From Hamadaea flava (GTDB lineage Bacteria > Actinomycetota > Actinomycetes > Mycobacteriales > Micromonosporaceae): DNA of 64,000 nucleotides. This document shows, in pieces, positions 44,437 to 51,856 of the stretch. A model generated the notes under the pieces. It was given only the letters and a program-made list of their open reading frames with translations. It searched no databases and had not been told where the DNA came from. The position numbers were made by a program, and so were the translations under genes. Numbering within the stretch: the stretch's first letter is position 1; every line of letters starts with the position of its first letter. Where the stretch lies: positions 8,370,001-8,434,000 of the forward strand of contig NZ_JAMZDZ010000001.1 of assembly GCF_024172085.1 (NCBI RefSeq), read 5' to 3'.

Positions 44437-45312
44437 TCAGCGCGGACGGGGCGTGCTGGCGCGGCAGATACGCACGTGTCGAGCCGCGGCGACGGCGAGC
44501 GCGGCGCAACCGGCGACGAGGGCGATCCGGCCGCCGGAGGTGCCGGCCAACGCATGGCGCGCTGCGGCCGGGGCCTGCGCCAGCAGAACCGTTCCGGCCA
44601 TGGCGACGAGGAACCAGCCGAAGCTGGTACGCAGCAGCTGGGCGGGAATGTGAGCGGACAGCCGGGCGCCGGCCAGGCTGCCGACGATGGCCAGGGCCGT
44701 GACGGCGAGCGTGATGGGCCAGTCGATGACGGCGTGCTCTAGATGCCCGGCCAGGCCGGCGGCGGCCTGGAGGGTGATGACCAGCAACGACGTGCCCACG
44801 GCGGACGCCATGGGCAGTCCCGCCAGCAGGACCAGGACGGGGACGATGACGAAGCCGCCGCCGGCCCCGACGAGGCCGGTGACGAGCGCGACGGTGACGC
44901 CCAGCCCGATCAGGATCGGCAGCCGCCCCGCATGTGGCGCGGGACGGACCGGCCGCCGGCAGGAGCGGATCATGACTGTCGCGGCGGCCGCCATGAGCAG
45001 GCCGAATCCCACCAGCAGCACGGTTGCCGGAAGGTGCGCGGCCAGCCGGCCGCCGGCGTACGCCCCGGCCAGTCCGGCGACGCCGAAGACCAGCCCGACG
45101 CGCCATTTCACCCGGCCGGCGCGGGCGTGCGGAATGAGCGCGACCGCGCTGGTGACCGCCACGACGAACAACGACGCCGGGATGGCCGCCTCGGGTGCCT
45201 GGCCGGCGAGGTAGATCAGCACGGGCACGGTGAGGATGGACCCGCCGCCGCCGAGCAGGCCGAGCAGCAGCCCGATCCCGACGGCGGCGGCGAGCGTGAC
45301 GGCCAAGGTCAC
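44437..45312 (-). CDS. tauE: TauE/SafE-family sulfite exporter-like permease
   Basis: This 291-residue membrane protein has two repeated halves, each with a glycine-rich loop (GLLGGGGSILTVPVLI near residue 18; GLVGAGGGFVIVPVLV near 144), typical of TauE/SafE/DUF81. It probably exports sulfite or another sulfur oxyanion made by the persulfide enzymes of the same operon. The GTG at 45312 overlaps the rhodanese stop (GTGA). Confidence 0.92.
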   Translation of the reverse strand: MTLAVTLAAAVGIGLLLGLLGGGGSILTVPVLIYLAGQAPEAAIPASLFVVAVTSAVALIPHARAGRVKWRVGLVFGVAGLAGAYAGGRLAAHLPATVLLVGFGLLMAAAATVMIRSCRRPVRPAPHAGRLPILIGLGVTVALVTGLVGAGGGFVIVPVLVLLAGLPMASAVGTSLLVITLQAAAGLAGHLEHAVIDWPITLAVTALAIVGSLAGARLSAHIPAQLLRTSFGWFLVAMAGTVLLAQAPAAARHALAGTSGGRIALVAGCAALAVAAARHVRICRASTPRPR

Positions 45313-45896
45313 GGTGTGGCCCCGGTACGCAGCTGAGCGACCACGCTGTCGAGGTTGCAGGACGCCCCGCGGTTGTAGGGCAGCTTGGCCAGCAGCATGC
45401 CCATGGCGCAGGTGTTGGTGAGCGCTGCGATCGCCAACCCGGCGCCGATCGCGGCCGCCGCGTACTGCAGGCCGGGAATGACCAGCCCGCCGAGGACGAA
45501 CAGGACGACCAGGCTGCCCGCGACCAGGCGGACCTGACGTTCGATGTCCCAGCGGGCGCGTCCGGCCTTGATCGGGGCGGCCTGCTGCTGCCAGGCGAGG
45601 ATGCCGCCGTCGAGCACATGCACGTTGGCCAGGCCGGTGGCGGCCAGCTGCCGCTCGGCCTGGGCGGCGCGCTGGCCGGAGCGGCAGACGAGCACGACGT
45701 CCTGATCGAGGTGCCCGGCGATCTCACCGGTGTGCTCCTGCAGCAGATGCAGCGGAACGTTGTAGGAGCCGGGAATGTGCGCGGTCTCGAACTCGGCCGG
45801 CGTACGCACGTCGATGACACGTGGTGCGTCGGGCTCGGAAAGCCAGCTCCGCAAGGTCGTGGCGTCGAGGCGAGGCGGTCGGGTCTGTGCGGTCAT
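45309..45896 (-). CDS. Rhodanese with C-terminal DUF2892 membrane domain
   Basis: This is a 195-residue protein. The rhodanese domain (about 1-105) has active Cys in VLVCRSGQRAAQAE near residue 71. A DUF2892-type domain follows, with two membrane helices (about 120-145) and WDIERQVRLVAGSLV before them. It would carry persulfide sulfur at the inner face of the membrane. In Staphylococcus cst operons a rhodanese fusion (CstA) occupies a similar place. It lies 52 bases after the MBL gene. Confidence 0.92.
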   Translation of the reverse strand: MTAQTRPPRLDATTLRSWLSEPDAPRVIDVRTPAEFETAHIPGSYNVPLHLLQEHTGEIAGHLDQDVVLVCRSGQRAAQAERQLAATGLANVHVLDGGILAWQQQAAPIKAGRARWDIERQVRLVAGSLVVLFVLGGLVIPGLQYAAAAIGAGLAIAALTNTCAMGMLLAKLPYNRGASCNLDSVVAQLRTGATP

Positions 45897-45948
45897 GGGG
45901 TGATGTGCTGCTTTCTCTCGTGGTTTCGGTGGGGCGCAGGTGGTGTCG

Positions 45949-47295
45949 CTAGTGGACGGTGTCGGGCCCGGCGTTGGCGAAGTCGTCGTCGATGTGCACG
46001 ACCTGGCGGCCGGCCGCGGCTAGCAACGAGGCCGCGATGGACGCGCGATAGCCGGCGGCGCAGTGAACCCACACCTCGCCGTCCGGGACCTCCGCGAGAC
46101 GGCTGGGCAGCTCGTGCAGGGGGATGTGCGTCGCGTCCGGAAGGTGCGCCGACTTCCACTCGAGTGACCGCCGCACGTCGAGCACTACGACTGGCCGGTG
46201 GTGGTGTACCTGCCGCAGCTCGGCGAACGTGGCGCGAGGGTGGCTCGCCAGGGGCTGCTCGCCGGCCCAGTCGGCCGGGCTGCCGGTGGCCTGGGCCGCG
46301 GGCCGGTCGATGCCGATCCGGACTAGTTCTCGTTGCGCCTGCGCCACCTGCTCGGGCGTCTCGCCGAGCAGGGTTACCGGTGTGCCCCATGGGATGAGCC
46401 AGCCCAGGTAGGTGGCGAAGCTGCCGTCGAGGCCGAAGTTGAGCGTGCCGGCGACGTGCCCGGCGGCGAACGCGACCCGGTTGCGCAGGTCCACGACCCA
46501 CTCGCCGTCGGCGATGCGTCGCCGGAGCTGCGTGGCGTCGGCCTCCTCGGGTTCCGAAAGATCCGGCGCGGCCGGACCTTCGCTGTTGGCGGTGGCCATG
46601 TGGGCGTAGTACGCGGGCCAGGCGTCCAGCCCGGCCAGGATGTCGTCGACGAACTCCTGCTCGGCTTGGATCAGCGCCGGGTTGGTCGCCTTCTCGGTGG
46701 CCAGCGTGGCTGCGGTCGCGCCGGACTGGGTGGCCGAGCAGAAGCTGCCGAACCCGTGCGTCGGGTAGACCCCGGCGGTCTCGGGAAGGTCGTCGGCCAG
46801 GCGGTGAGCCGACGCGTACTGAAGGCGTACCAGCTCGTGGGTGTGATCCGGGCCGAGCAGGTCGGGCCGGCCCACGGACCCGTAGAGCAGCGAGCCTCCG
46901 GTGAAGACGGCGATCTCGCGGTCATCGGCGGACAAGGCGTAGGACAGGTGCGTGAAGGTGTGACCGGGCGTCGCCAGGACGGTGACCCGCATGCGGTCGC
47001 CGATGGCGATCACGTCGCCGTCCGACACCGGCACCCGCGCGAAGGTCACCAGGTCGGCGGCGTTGACGTGGTACGCCGCGCCGGTCGCCTCGGCGAGGGC
47101 GAACCCGCCGGTGATGTAGTCGTTGTGGAGGTGGGTCTCGAAGACGTGGGTGATCCGCACGCCCGCGTCCGCGGCGAGGGCGAGCACGCGGTCGATGTCG
47201 CGCTGCGGGTCGACGACGAAGGCTTCCTGCCCGTCATGGACGAGGTAGCTGCGGTCGCCCAAGGTCGGGGTGTCGATCGGGACGATGTGCACCAC
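45949..47295 (-). CDS. MBL-fold persulfide dioxygenase-rhodanese fusion (CstB-like)
   Basis: This is a 448-residue protein. The N-terminal metallo-beta-lactamase domain (about 1-235) has THLHNDYITGG near residue 54, ATPGHTFTHLSY near 110 and TGGSLLYG near 132. Two rhodanese-like domains follow: the first (VVDLRNRVAFAAGHVAGTLNFG) lacks a catalytic Cys, the second has it in WVHCAAGYRAS near residue 411. The whole matches CstB-type enzymes that oxidise persulfide to thiosulfate or sulfite. GTG at 47295 with GAAAGGA upstream is preferred to a long in-frame extension that crosses the operators. Confidence 0.9.
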   Translation of the reverse strand: MVHIVPIDTPTLGDRSYLVHDGQEAFVVDPQRDIDRVLALAADAGVRITHVFETHLHNDYITGGFALAEATGAAYHVNAADLVTFARVPVSDGDVIAIGDRMRVTVLATPGHTFTHLSYALSADDREIAVFTGGSLLYGSVGRPDLLGPDHTHELVRLQYASAHRLADDLPETAGVYPTHGFGSFCSATQSGATAATLATEKATNPALIQAEQEFVDDILAGLDAWPAYYAHMATANSEGPAAPDLSEPEEADATQLRRRIADGEWVVDLRNRVAFAAGHVAGTLNFGLDGSFATYLGWLIPWGTPVTLLGETPEQVAQAQRELVRIGIDRPAAQATGSPADWAGEQPLASHPRATFAELRQVHHHRPVVVLDVRRSLEWKSAHLPDATHIPLHELPSRLAEVPDGEVWVHCAAGYRASIAASLLAAAGRQVVHIDDDFANAGPDTVH

Positions 47296-47332
47296 GGTGT
47301 TCCTTTCAAACGCGCCAGACGGCCGGCCCATT

Positions 47333-47382
47333 GATACCCTAGGGGGTATCTCGACCTTATGTTTCAATACCCTGGGGGGTAT
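47333..47382. promoter_or_regulatory. Two CsoR/CstR-type operators
   Basis: GATACCCTAGGGGGTATC (47333-47350) and ATACCCTGGGGGGTAT (47367-47382) have the ATACCC-central-GGGTAT form bound by CsoR-family repressors. Their centres are 33 bases apart, three turns of DNA, so tetramers would lie on one face. They lie 38 and more bases upstream of the MBL gene start, at its probable promoter. Confidence 0.9.
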
Positions 47383-47478
47383 GGAATGCAGCCACCATAG
47401 CCGCTCGGACCTGGGCGTCGTCAAGGCGTACGCGCTCCGGCACGCCGTCGGATGGGTCACACGGCCCAGCGGGAATCG

Positions 47479-47494
47479 ATACCCCCGGGCGTAT
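47479..47494. promoter_or_regulatory. Third CsoR/CstR-type operator (autoregulatory)
   Basis: ATACCCCCGGGCGTAT is a near-palindrome of the same family as the two sites upstream of the MBL gene. It lies 37 bases before the regulator's own start, implying negative autoregulation. Confidence 0.78.
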
Positions 47495-47530
47495 GTTGCA
47501 CTGGGCGTTCGTGACCGGAAGGAGTCCGCC

Positions 47531-47800
47531 ATGCAGATCGAAGCCGACGCCGTCGGCGACGTCGTACGCCGCCTGCGCCGTGCCGAGGGTCAGATTCGCG
47601 GCGTGATCGCGATGCTCGAGGACGGCCGCGACTGCGCCGACGTCGTGACCCAGCTCGCTGCGGTCTCCCGGGCGCTCGACCGGGCCGGATTCAAGATCGT
47701 CGCCAGCGGGCTGCAGCAGTGCATGGAGGCCAAGAACTCGGGCGAGGACCAGACGGTCAACCTGGAGCGGATGGAGAAGCTGTTCCTGTCGCTGGCCTAG
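47531..47800 (+). CDS. cstR: CsoR-family repressor, CstR-like (persulfide sensor)
   Basis: This 89-residue all-helical DUF156 repressor has Cys35 (GRDCADVV) and Cys64 (LQQCMEA). In copper-sensing CsoR the ligands are Cys36, His61 and Cys65 (M. tuberculosis numbering). Here the register is one lower and the His position is Gly60, so copper sensing is unlikely and two-Cys persulfide sensing as in CstR is favoured. The flanking operon (MBL-rhodanese, rhodanese, TauE) supports this. GAAGGAG precedes the ATG. Confidence 0.88.
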   Translation: MQIEADAVGDVVRRLRRAEGQIRGVIAMLEDGRDCADVVTQLAAVSRALDRAGFKIVASGLQQCMEAKNSGEDQTVNLERMEKLFLSLA

Positions 47801-47803
47801 CGG

Positions 47804-48910
47804 TCAGTCGCCGACGGGTGGGGTCAGGCGTACGCCCAGCCCCGGCACGGTGTGCAGGTAGGGGAGGGCTGATCCCTCATCGCCCAGTTTCTCGCGCAAC
47901 GAGCGGATGCCGTCGTCCACGACTCCGCTGGCGGCGTCGTCCGGCAACCGCCAGACGTCGGTCAGCAGCTGCCGCTTGGTGACGATCTGACCGGCCCGGC
48001 GCATGAGGTAGTCCAGCAGCTCGAACTCATGCGAACTCAATTGGATCGCCCGGCTGTCCAGCGACACCAGCCGGGTGGCCGGATCGAGGACCATGTCTCC
48101 GACGGCGACCGCGTGGCCGGACGGCCGGCTCGGCGCCGACGGCTGCCCTTCGAGGCGTGACTTGGCCGATGCGGTGTCATGGATGCGGACCGTCGCCCAG
48201 ACGACCTTGCCGTCGTCGACCTTCCTGACTCCCCAGGCGGTGGCGTACGCGTCGACGCGCTGCAGCCCGCTCGTGCTGTCCTGCCAGTCGCCCCACGGCG
48301 AGGCTGGTACGCGCAACGACGGCAGGTGCTCGCTGTGGTCGTGGACGCGAATCCGAAGCAGCTCTCGTTGCAGCGAGACGGTCAGCTCGGCGACGCCGCC
48401 GCCGTGGCGTATCGCATTGTCCACCAGTTCGGAGGCGATGAGGCGGGCTGCGCCCTGCAACCACGGCACACCCCAGTCGAGACAGGCGGCGCCGGCTTGA
48501 TTCCGGGCGTAGGCGACCGACTGCGGCTGCGATTCCAGGGTCAGGTGCAGCCATCGGCGGGGAACGAGGTGGACCGCCAGGAATCGGGCAGCCTCGACGG
48601 TGGGGAAGACGGCAAGGTGCCGGCCCATGATCGTGGCCTTCAGCTCCTCGGCGATCTGCGCCCGCAGGACGAACGCGAGCGCGATGCCCTGATTGGCCGC
48701 GCGGCGCTGCTCGGTGGCCAGCGCAGTGGCGAGCACCCCGCCGTCCGACGTCACATCGACCAAGTCGACCACAATGGCCGCAGGGTCGTCTGCGAGGCAC
48801 TTTCGGATGATCCGCCGGAGGTCGACATGCCCGGTGTCCGTGAAGTCGCCGGTCAACTTCGCGAGCCATACTCCGTCGAGCCAATCGTGCTCGACCAATG
48901 ATGTGAGCAC
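47804..48910 (-). CDS. STAS - HATPase - winged-helix fusion regulator
   Basis: This 368-residue protein has three domains. Residues 1-115 resemble a STAS-type domain (AIVVDLVDVTSDGGVLATAL). Residues 125-245 form an RsbW-like ATPase/anti-sigma domain with N box IASELVDNAIRHGGG at 158-172. Residues 265-366 are an OmpR-type winged helix (LSSHEFELLDYLMRRAGQIV, then TKRQLLTDVW and TVPGLGVRL). There is no receiver domain. GTG at 48910 is the probable start. The combination suggests that a partner-switching module directly controls DNA binding. Its targets are unknown. Confidence 0.78.
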   Translation of the reverse strand: MLTSLVEHDWLDGVWLAKLTGDFTDTGHVDLRRIIRKCLADDPAAIVVDLVDVTSDGGVLATALATEQRRAANQGIALAFVLRAQIAEELKATIMGRHLAVFPTVEAARFLAVHLVPRRWLHLTLESQPQSVAYARNQAGAACLDWGVPWLQGAARLIASELVDNAIRHGGGVAELTVSLQRELLRIRVHDHSEHLPSLRVPASPWGDWQDSTSGLQRVDAYATAWGVRKVDDGKVVWATVRIHDTASAKSRLEGQPSAPSRPSGHAVAVGDMVLDPATRLVSLDSRAIQLSSHEFELLDYLMRRAGQIVTKRQLLTDVWRLPDDAASGVVDDGIRSLREKLGDEGSALPYLHTVPGLGVRLTPPVGD

Positions 48911-49019
48911 GATTCGTACAGTACGCCGCAGGCCCCGACCTGGTCGAGTGCCGAGCGGGATTCGCAACGCACGGCGAGCACGGCATTCGGCGTGATCACT
49001 GGAAAGCGTGGAACGTGTG

Positions 49020-49418
49020 CTATTGCTGGCAGCTCGTCGAAACGATTTCGGTGAGCGAGTCCGCCGGAAGCGGGATCTGCGACTGCAAGAGCACGCATCC
49101 CCATGATCCGATCGCATGGATGGGGTGAGCGGTACCCGGGGGCACGACGGTGTATCCGCCGACGGACAGCCGGTGCAAACCGATGGAGGCCTCACCCTCC
49201 AGCACCCAGATGTGCTGCTCGATCCGCTGATGCGGGCGGCCGGGCGTACTCGCCCCGGGTTCGATGCGCAGGAGCACGTCAGCCAGCTCCCCGCGCCGCG
49301 ACAGCTCCTTGATGAAAACGCCCGGGCATCCGGCGACGGGCATCCAGGGCTGCCTTCTGATCTGTTCCGCGCCCGTCGCGGCCACCCCGTTCGTGTCCGT
49401 CCAGACCGGCACCGTCAT
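49020..49418 (-). CDS. Cupin-domain protein, paralogue of the 38.9-kb cupin
   Basis: This 132-residue cupin has motif 1 in PHQRIEQHIWVLEGEASI and motif 2 in GGYTVVPPGTAHPIHAIG. It aligns with the 38916-39389 protein from PWMPVAGCPGV onward. A GAGGAGG ribosome site precedes the ATG. A strong DosR-like box (49530-49543) lies 112 bases upstream. Function unknown; related small cupins occur among stress genes of actinobacteria. Confidence 0.88.
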   Translation of the reverse strand: MTVPVWTDTNGVAATGAEQIRRQPWMPVAGCPGVFIKELSRRGELADVLLRIEPGASTPGRPHQRIEQHIWVLEGEASIGLHRLSVGGYTVVPPGTAHPIHAIGSWGCVLLQSQIPLPADSLTEIVSTSCQQ

Positions 49419-49529
49419 CGCTGCCTCCTCGGTGTCGTGCGCCGGCCGCGGGCCGGCGACCTAGACCTCACCTGGGAAAGCGTCGTCCGGCACCGCGCGG
49501 CCGGCCAGAGAGGTAGTCCCTGCTCTGGT

Positions 49530-49543
49530 GGGACTTTGGTCCT
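49530..49543 (+). promoter_or_regulatory. DosR-like box upstream of cupin gene
   Basis: GGGACTTTGGTCCT is one base from the best box in the window (59325). It precedes the leftward cupin gene. The remaining part of the 49419-49605 gap shows an AGTCCC half-site at 49515-49520 but no gene. Confidence 0.75.
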
Positions 49544-49605
49544 GCCGGCCCGCCGGGCGCCCAGCTCGGGAGCGATCCCATCGAGCGCGTCGAGCGGTCG
49601 AGCGG

Positions 49606-49902
49606 TCAGAGCCGGTCTAGTCCGCCCGGCAGCCAGAGCAGGTCACGCGCGGCGGCCCGGGCCATCCGCCAGAGGGAGATGTCCTCCCGGGCACCGCGGA
49701 GAGCCAGCAACGACGTCGTCGCCAGCAGCAGGCCGTAGAGGATCTGCGCGAAGCCCAGGAAGACGAGGGCGACGGCGGGCAGATGGTGGCGCAGTTCGCC
49801 GAGGACGGCGGCCGCACCACAGGTCAGGATGCCGGCTACGGTCAGCCGCAGCCCGGCCAGATGCAGTCGGTAGTGTCTGGTGCGTCTCACCTGAGCGACC
49901 AT
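49606..49902 (-). CDS. Small two-span membrane protein
   Basis: This 98-residue protein has a basic start (MVAQVRRTRHYRLH), helices at about 17-37 and 43-65, and a cytoplasmic tail (REDISLWRMARAAARDLL). No motif is recognised. ATG at 49902 is preferred to an upstream TTG. There is no box directly upstream. It ends close to the cupin promoter region. Confidence 0.65.
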   Translation of the reverse strand: MVAQVRRTRHYRLHLAGLRLTVAGILTCGAAAVLGELRHHLPAVALVFLGFAQILYGLLLATTSLLALRGAREDISLWRMARAAARDLLWLPGGLDRL

Positions 49903-49939
49903 GCCGCCACAGTAGGCCAAGGCTCCGACATCCGCGCTG

Positions 49940-50857
49940 TCAGTCCCGATGCCGAAAGCTGGACCTCGGCTGGAGTCCCAGCTCGCTGGTCGCCCCGAGG
50001 TGCTGAAGCTTGTCCGGGTTGACGACGGAGTGGATGGTCTGGATGCGCCCGTCCACGATGCCGACGCCGAGAACGCCGACGATGCGGCCCTCGGCGTCCG
50101 AGGCGACCACCCCGGACTGGCCGTTGACCGTGGTCACCTCGACGCGTACGCCGAGTTGTGCCAGGCGGGGCAGCCAGCGCGCGAGGATCTGGGCGACCTG
50201 ACGCCGGCCGGTGACCGGGCGGCCGAGCGCGGGGACCTTGCCGCCGCCGTCGCCGTGGAACGCCACGTCGTCGGCCAGCAGCCGCTCCAGTTCGGACAGG
50301 TCGCCCCGTTCGGCGGCGGCGAAGAAGCGCCTGGTCAGCTCGTCGCGCTGCTGCGGCGAGGCGTGATAGCGCGGGCGGCGCTGACGCACATGATCGCGGG
50401 CGCGGGCGACGAGATGCCGGGCGGTGTCCACATCGGTGCCGATGATCTCGGCGACCTCGGCGTACGGGTAGTCGAACACCTCCCGGAGCAGGAAGGCCGC
50501 TCGCTGCGCCGGGGTGAGGTTCTCCAGCAGCACCAGGAACGCCAGCGACAGCGAATCCGCCGTCTCGGCCTGCTCCGCCGGAGACGGATCGGTGACCAGC
50601 GGCTCGGGCAGCCACTCGCCGACATAGCGCTCCCGGCGTACGCGGGCCGACCGCAGCTGGTCGATGGCCTGCCGGGTGACCAGCGTCGCCAGGTACGCCC
50701 GGGGTGAGGCGATCGGCTCACCCCGGCGCATCGTCTGGTGCATCCGCAGGAAGGCCTCCTGCACCACGTCCTCGGCGTCGCTGACGCTGCCGAGCATCCG
50801 GTACGCGATCGCGAAGGCTTTCGGTCGCAGCTCGCTGAACAGATCCGTCTCCGGCAC
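49940..50857 (-). CDS. ECF41-family RNA polymerase sigma factor (SigJ-like)
   Basis: This 305-residue sigma factor has region 2 at about 8-75 (AFAIAYRMLGSVSDAEDVVQEAFLR), region 4 at about 105-160 (LTPAQRAAFLLREVFDYPYAEVAEI) and a SnoaL-like C-terminal domain (about 170-300). Diagnostic ECF41 motifs are WLPEPLV in the linker, DGGGKV in the C-terminal domain and NPDKL near the end. In ECF41 proteins the extra domain controls activity in place of an anti-sigma factor. GTG at 50857 lies 5 bases after the reductase stop, so the two are co-transcribed, the usual ECF41 arrangement. Confidence 0.93.
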   Translation of the reverse strand: MPETDLFSELRPKAFAIAYRMLGSVSDAEDVVQEAFLRMHQTMRRGEPIASPRAYLATLVTRQAIDQLRSARVRRERYVGEWLPEPLVTDPSPAEQAETADSLSLAFLVLLENLTPAQRAAFLLREVFDYPYAEVAEIIGTDVDTARHLVARARDHVRQRRPRYHASPQQRDELTRRFFAAAERGDLSELERLLADDVAFHGDGGGKVPALGRPVTGRRQVAQILARWLPRLAQLGVRVEVTTVNGQSGVVASDAEGRIVGVLGVGIVDGRIQTIHSVVNPDKLQHLGATSELGLQPRSSFRHRD

Positions 50858-50862
50858 GGCGG

Positions 50863-51807
50863 TCAGTCCATCCCGTCGCGGAAGCCGGCACGCCAGCTCG
50901 GGAAGCGCAGCGTCCAGCCCAGCTCCCGCTTGGCCTTGTCGCTGGTGACGCCGCGCGCCTGGGTCATCAAGCTCACCACGCCCTTCCCGGCGACGAGGCG
51001 TACGAGCCAGGCCGGCACGCGCCGCGGCGGCGGAGCGCCCAGGATCCGGGCCAGTTCGGGCAGCCAGACGGCGATGGCGGCCGGGTCGTCGTCGGCGACG
51101 TGGTAGACGCCGGTCGTGCCACGTTCGACCGCTGCGACGGTCGCCGACGCTGCGTCGGCGATGTGCACCATCGACCACACTCCGGTGCCGCCGCCGATGA
51201 TCGGGAACTTGCGCTGCCGGATCTGCTCGGTCATGACCGCGTCCGGTGCGGCGCTGAGACTGGTGCCGGGGCCATAGAAGCCACCGTAACGAAGCGCGAT
51301 GCCGTCGGCCCAGCTGATCGAGGTGACCGCCGCCTCCAGATGCCGCAACGCGGCCACCGACGTACGCAGGTCGGCGGGCGGATCCGGTTCGACCTGCTCG
51401 GTCTCGTCGGCGAGCCGCATGCTGGTGCGCTGCATCCACAGCGCGTTGCTCTGCGCCACGATCTTGCGTACGCCGGCCGCGCGAGCTGCTGCCAGCAGGT
51501 GATCGGTGCCCTCCGTGCGCAGCCGGTCGGTCGCGGCCGCCATCTGCTTGGCGTGCCGGAAGTCGAGCGGCCCGCTCAAGGCCGTCAGCTGGTGCACGAC
51601 GACCTCCGGTTCGGCTCGGGCGACCGCTTCCGCCACGGATTCGGGATCGAGCGCGTCGACGACGACCGCTTCGGCCCCCAGCGCCCGCAACGCGGCCAGT
51701 TTGGCCGGCGTACGCGTAGTTCCGACGACCTCGTGGCCGCGCGCGACGAGCTGGCTGACGAGTTGGGTGCCGATCGCGCCGGATGCGCCGGCAAGAAAGA
51801 TCTTCAT
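50863..51807 (-). CDS. NAD(P)-dependent epimerase/dehydratase-like oxidoreductase
   Basis: This 314-residue extended short-chain dehydrogenase has nucleotide-binding motif GASGAIG at residues 7-13 and ALRYGGFYGPG near 171. The classical YxxxK is not obvious, so it may be an atypical or NmrA-like member. It is upstream of, and coupled to, the ECF41 gene. ECF41 operons typically contain an oxidoreductase or carboxymuconolactone decarboxylase that is the sigma factor's target. Confidence 0.87.
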   Translation of the reverse strand: MKIFLAGASGAIGTQLVSQLVARGHEVVGTTRTPAKLAALRALGAEAVVVDALDPESVAEAVARAEPEVVVHQLTALSGPLDFRHAKQMAAATDRLRTEGTDHLLAAARAAGVRKIVAQSNALWMQRTSMRLADETEQVEPDPPADLRTSVAALRHLEAAVTSISWADGIALRYGGFYGPGTSLSAAPDAVMTEQIRQRKFPIIGGGTGVWSMVHIADAASATVAAVERGTTGVYHVADDDPAAIAVWLPELARILGAPPPRRVPAWLVRLVAGKGVVSLMTQARGVTSDKAKRELGWTLRFPSWRAGFRDGMD

Positions 51808-51856
51808 GCACCTAAGACGAGACGGTCCGGCCCGCTATGAACGGCGGTAACCCAGG

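Noticed and set aside
47296-47532. N-terminal extension of the MBL-rhodanese frame across the operators
   Set aside because: It would translate through all CsoR-type sites, and GAAAGGA lies directly before the GTG at 47295.
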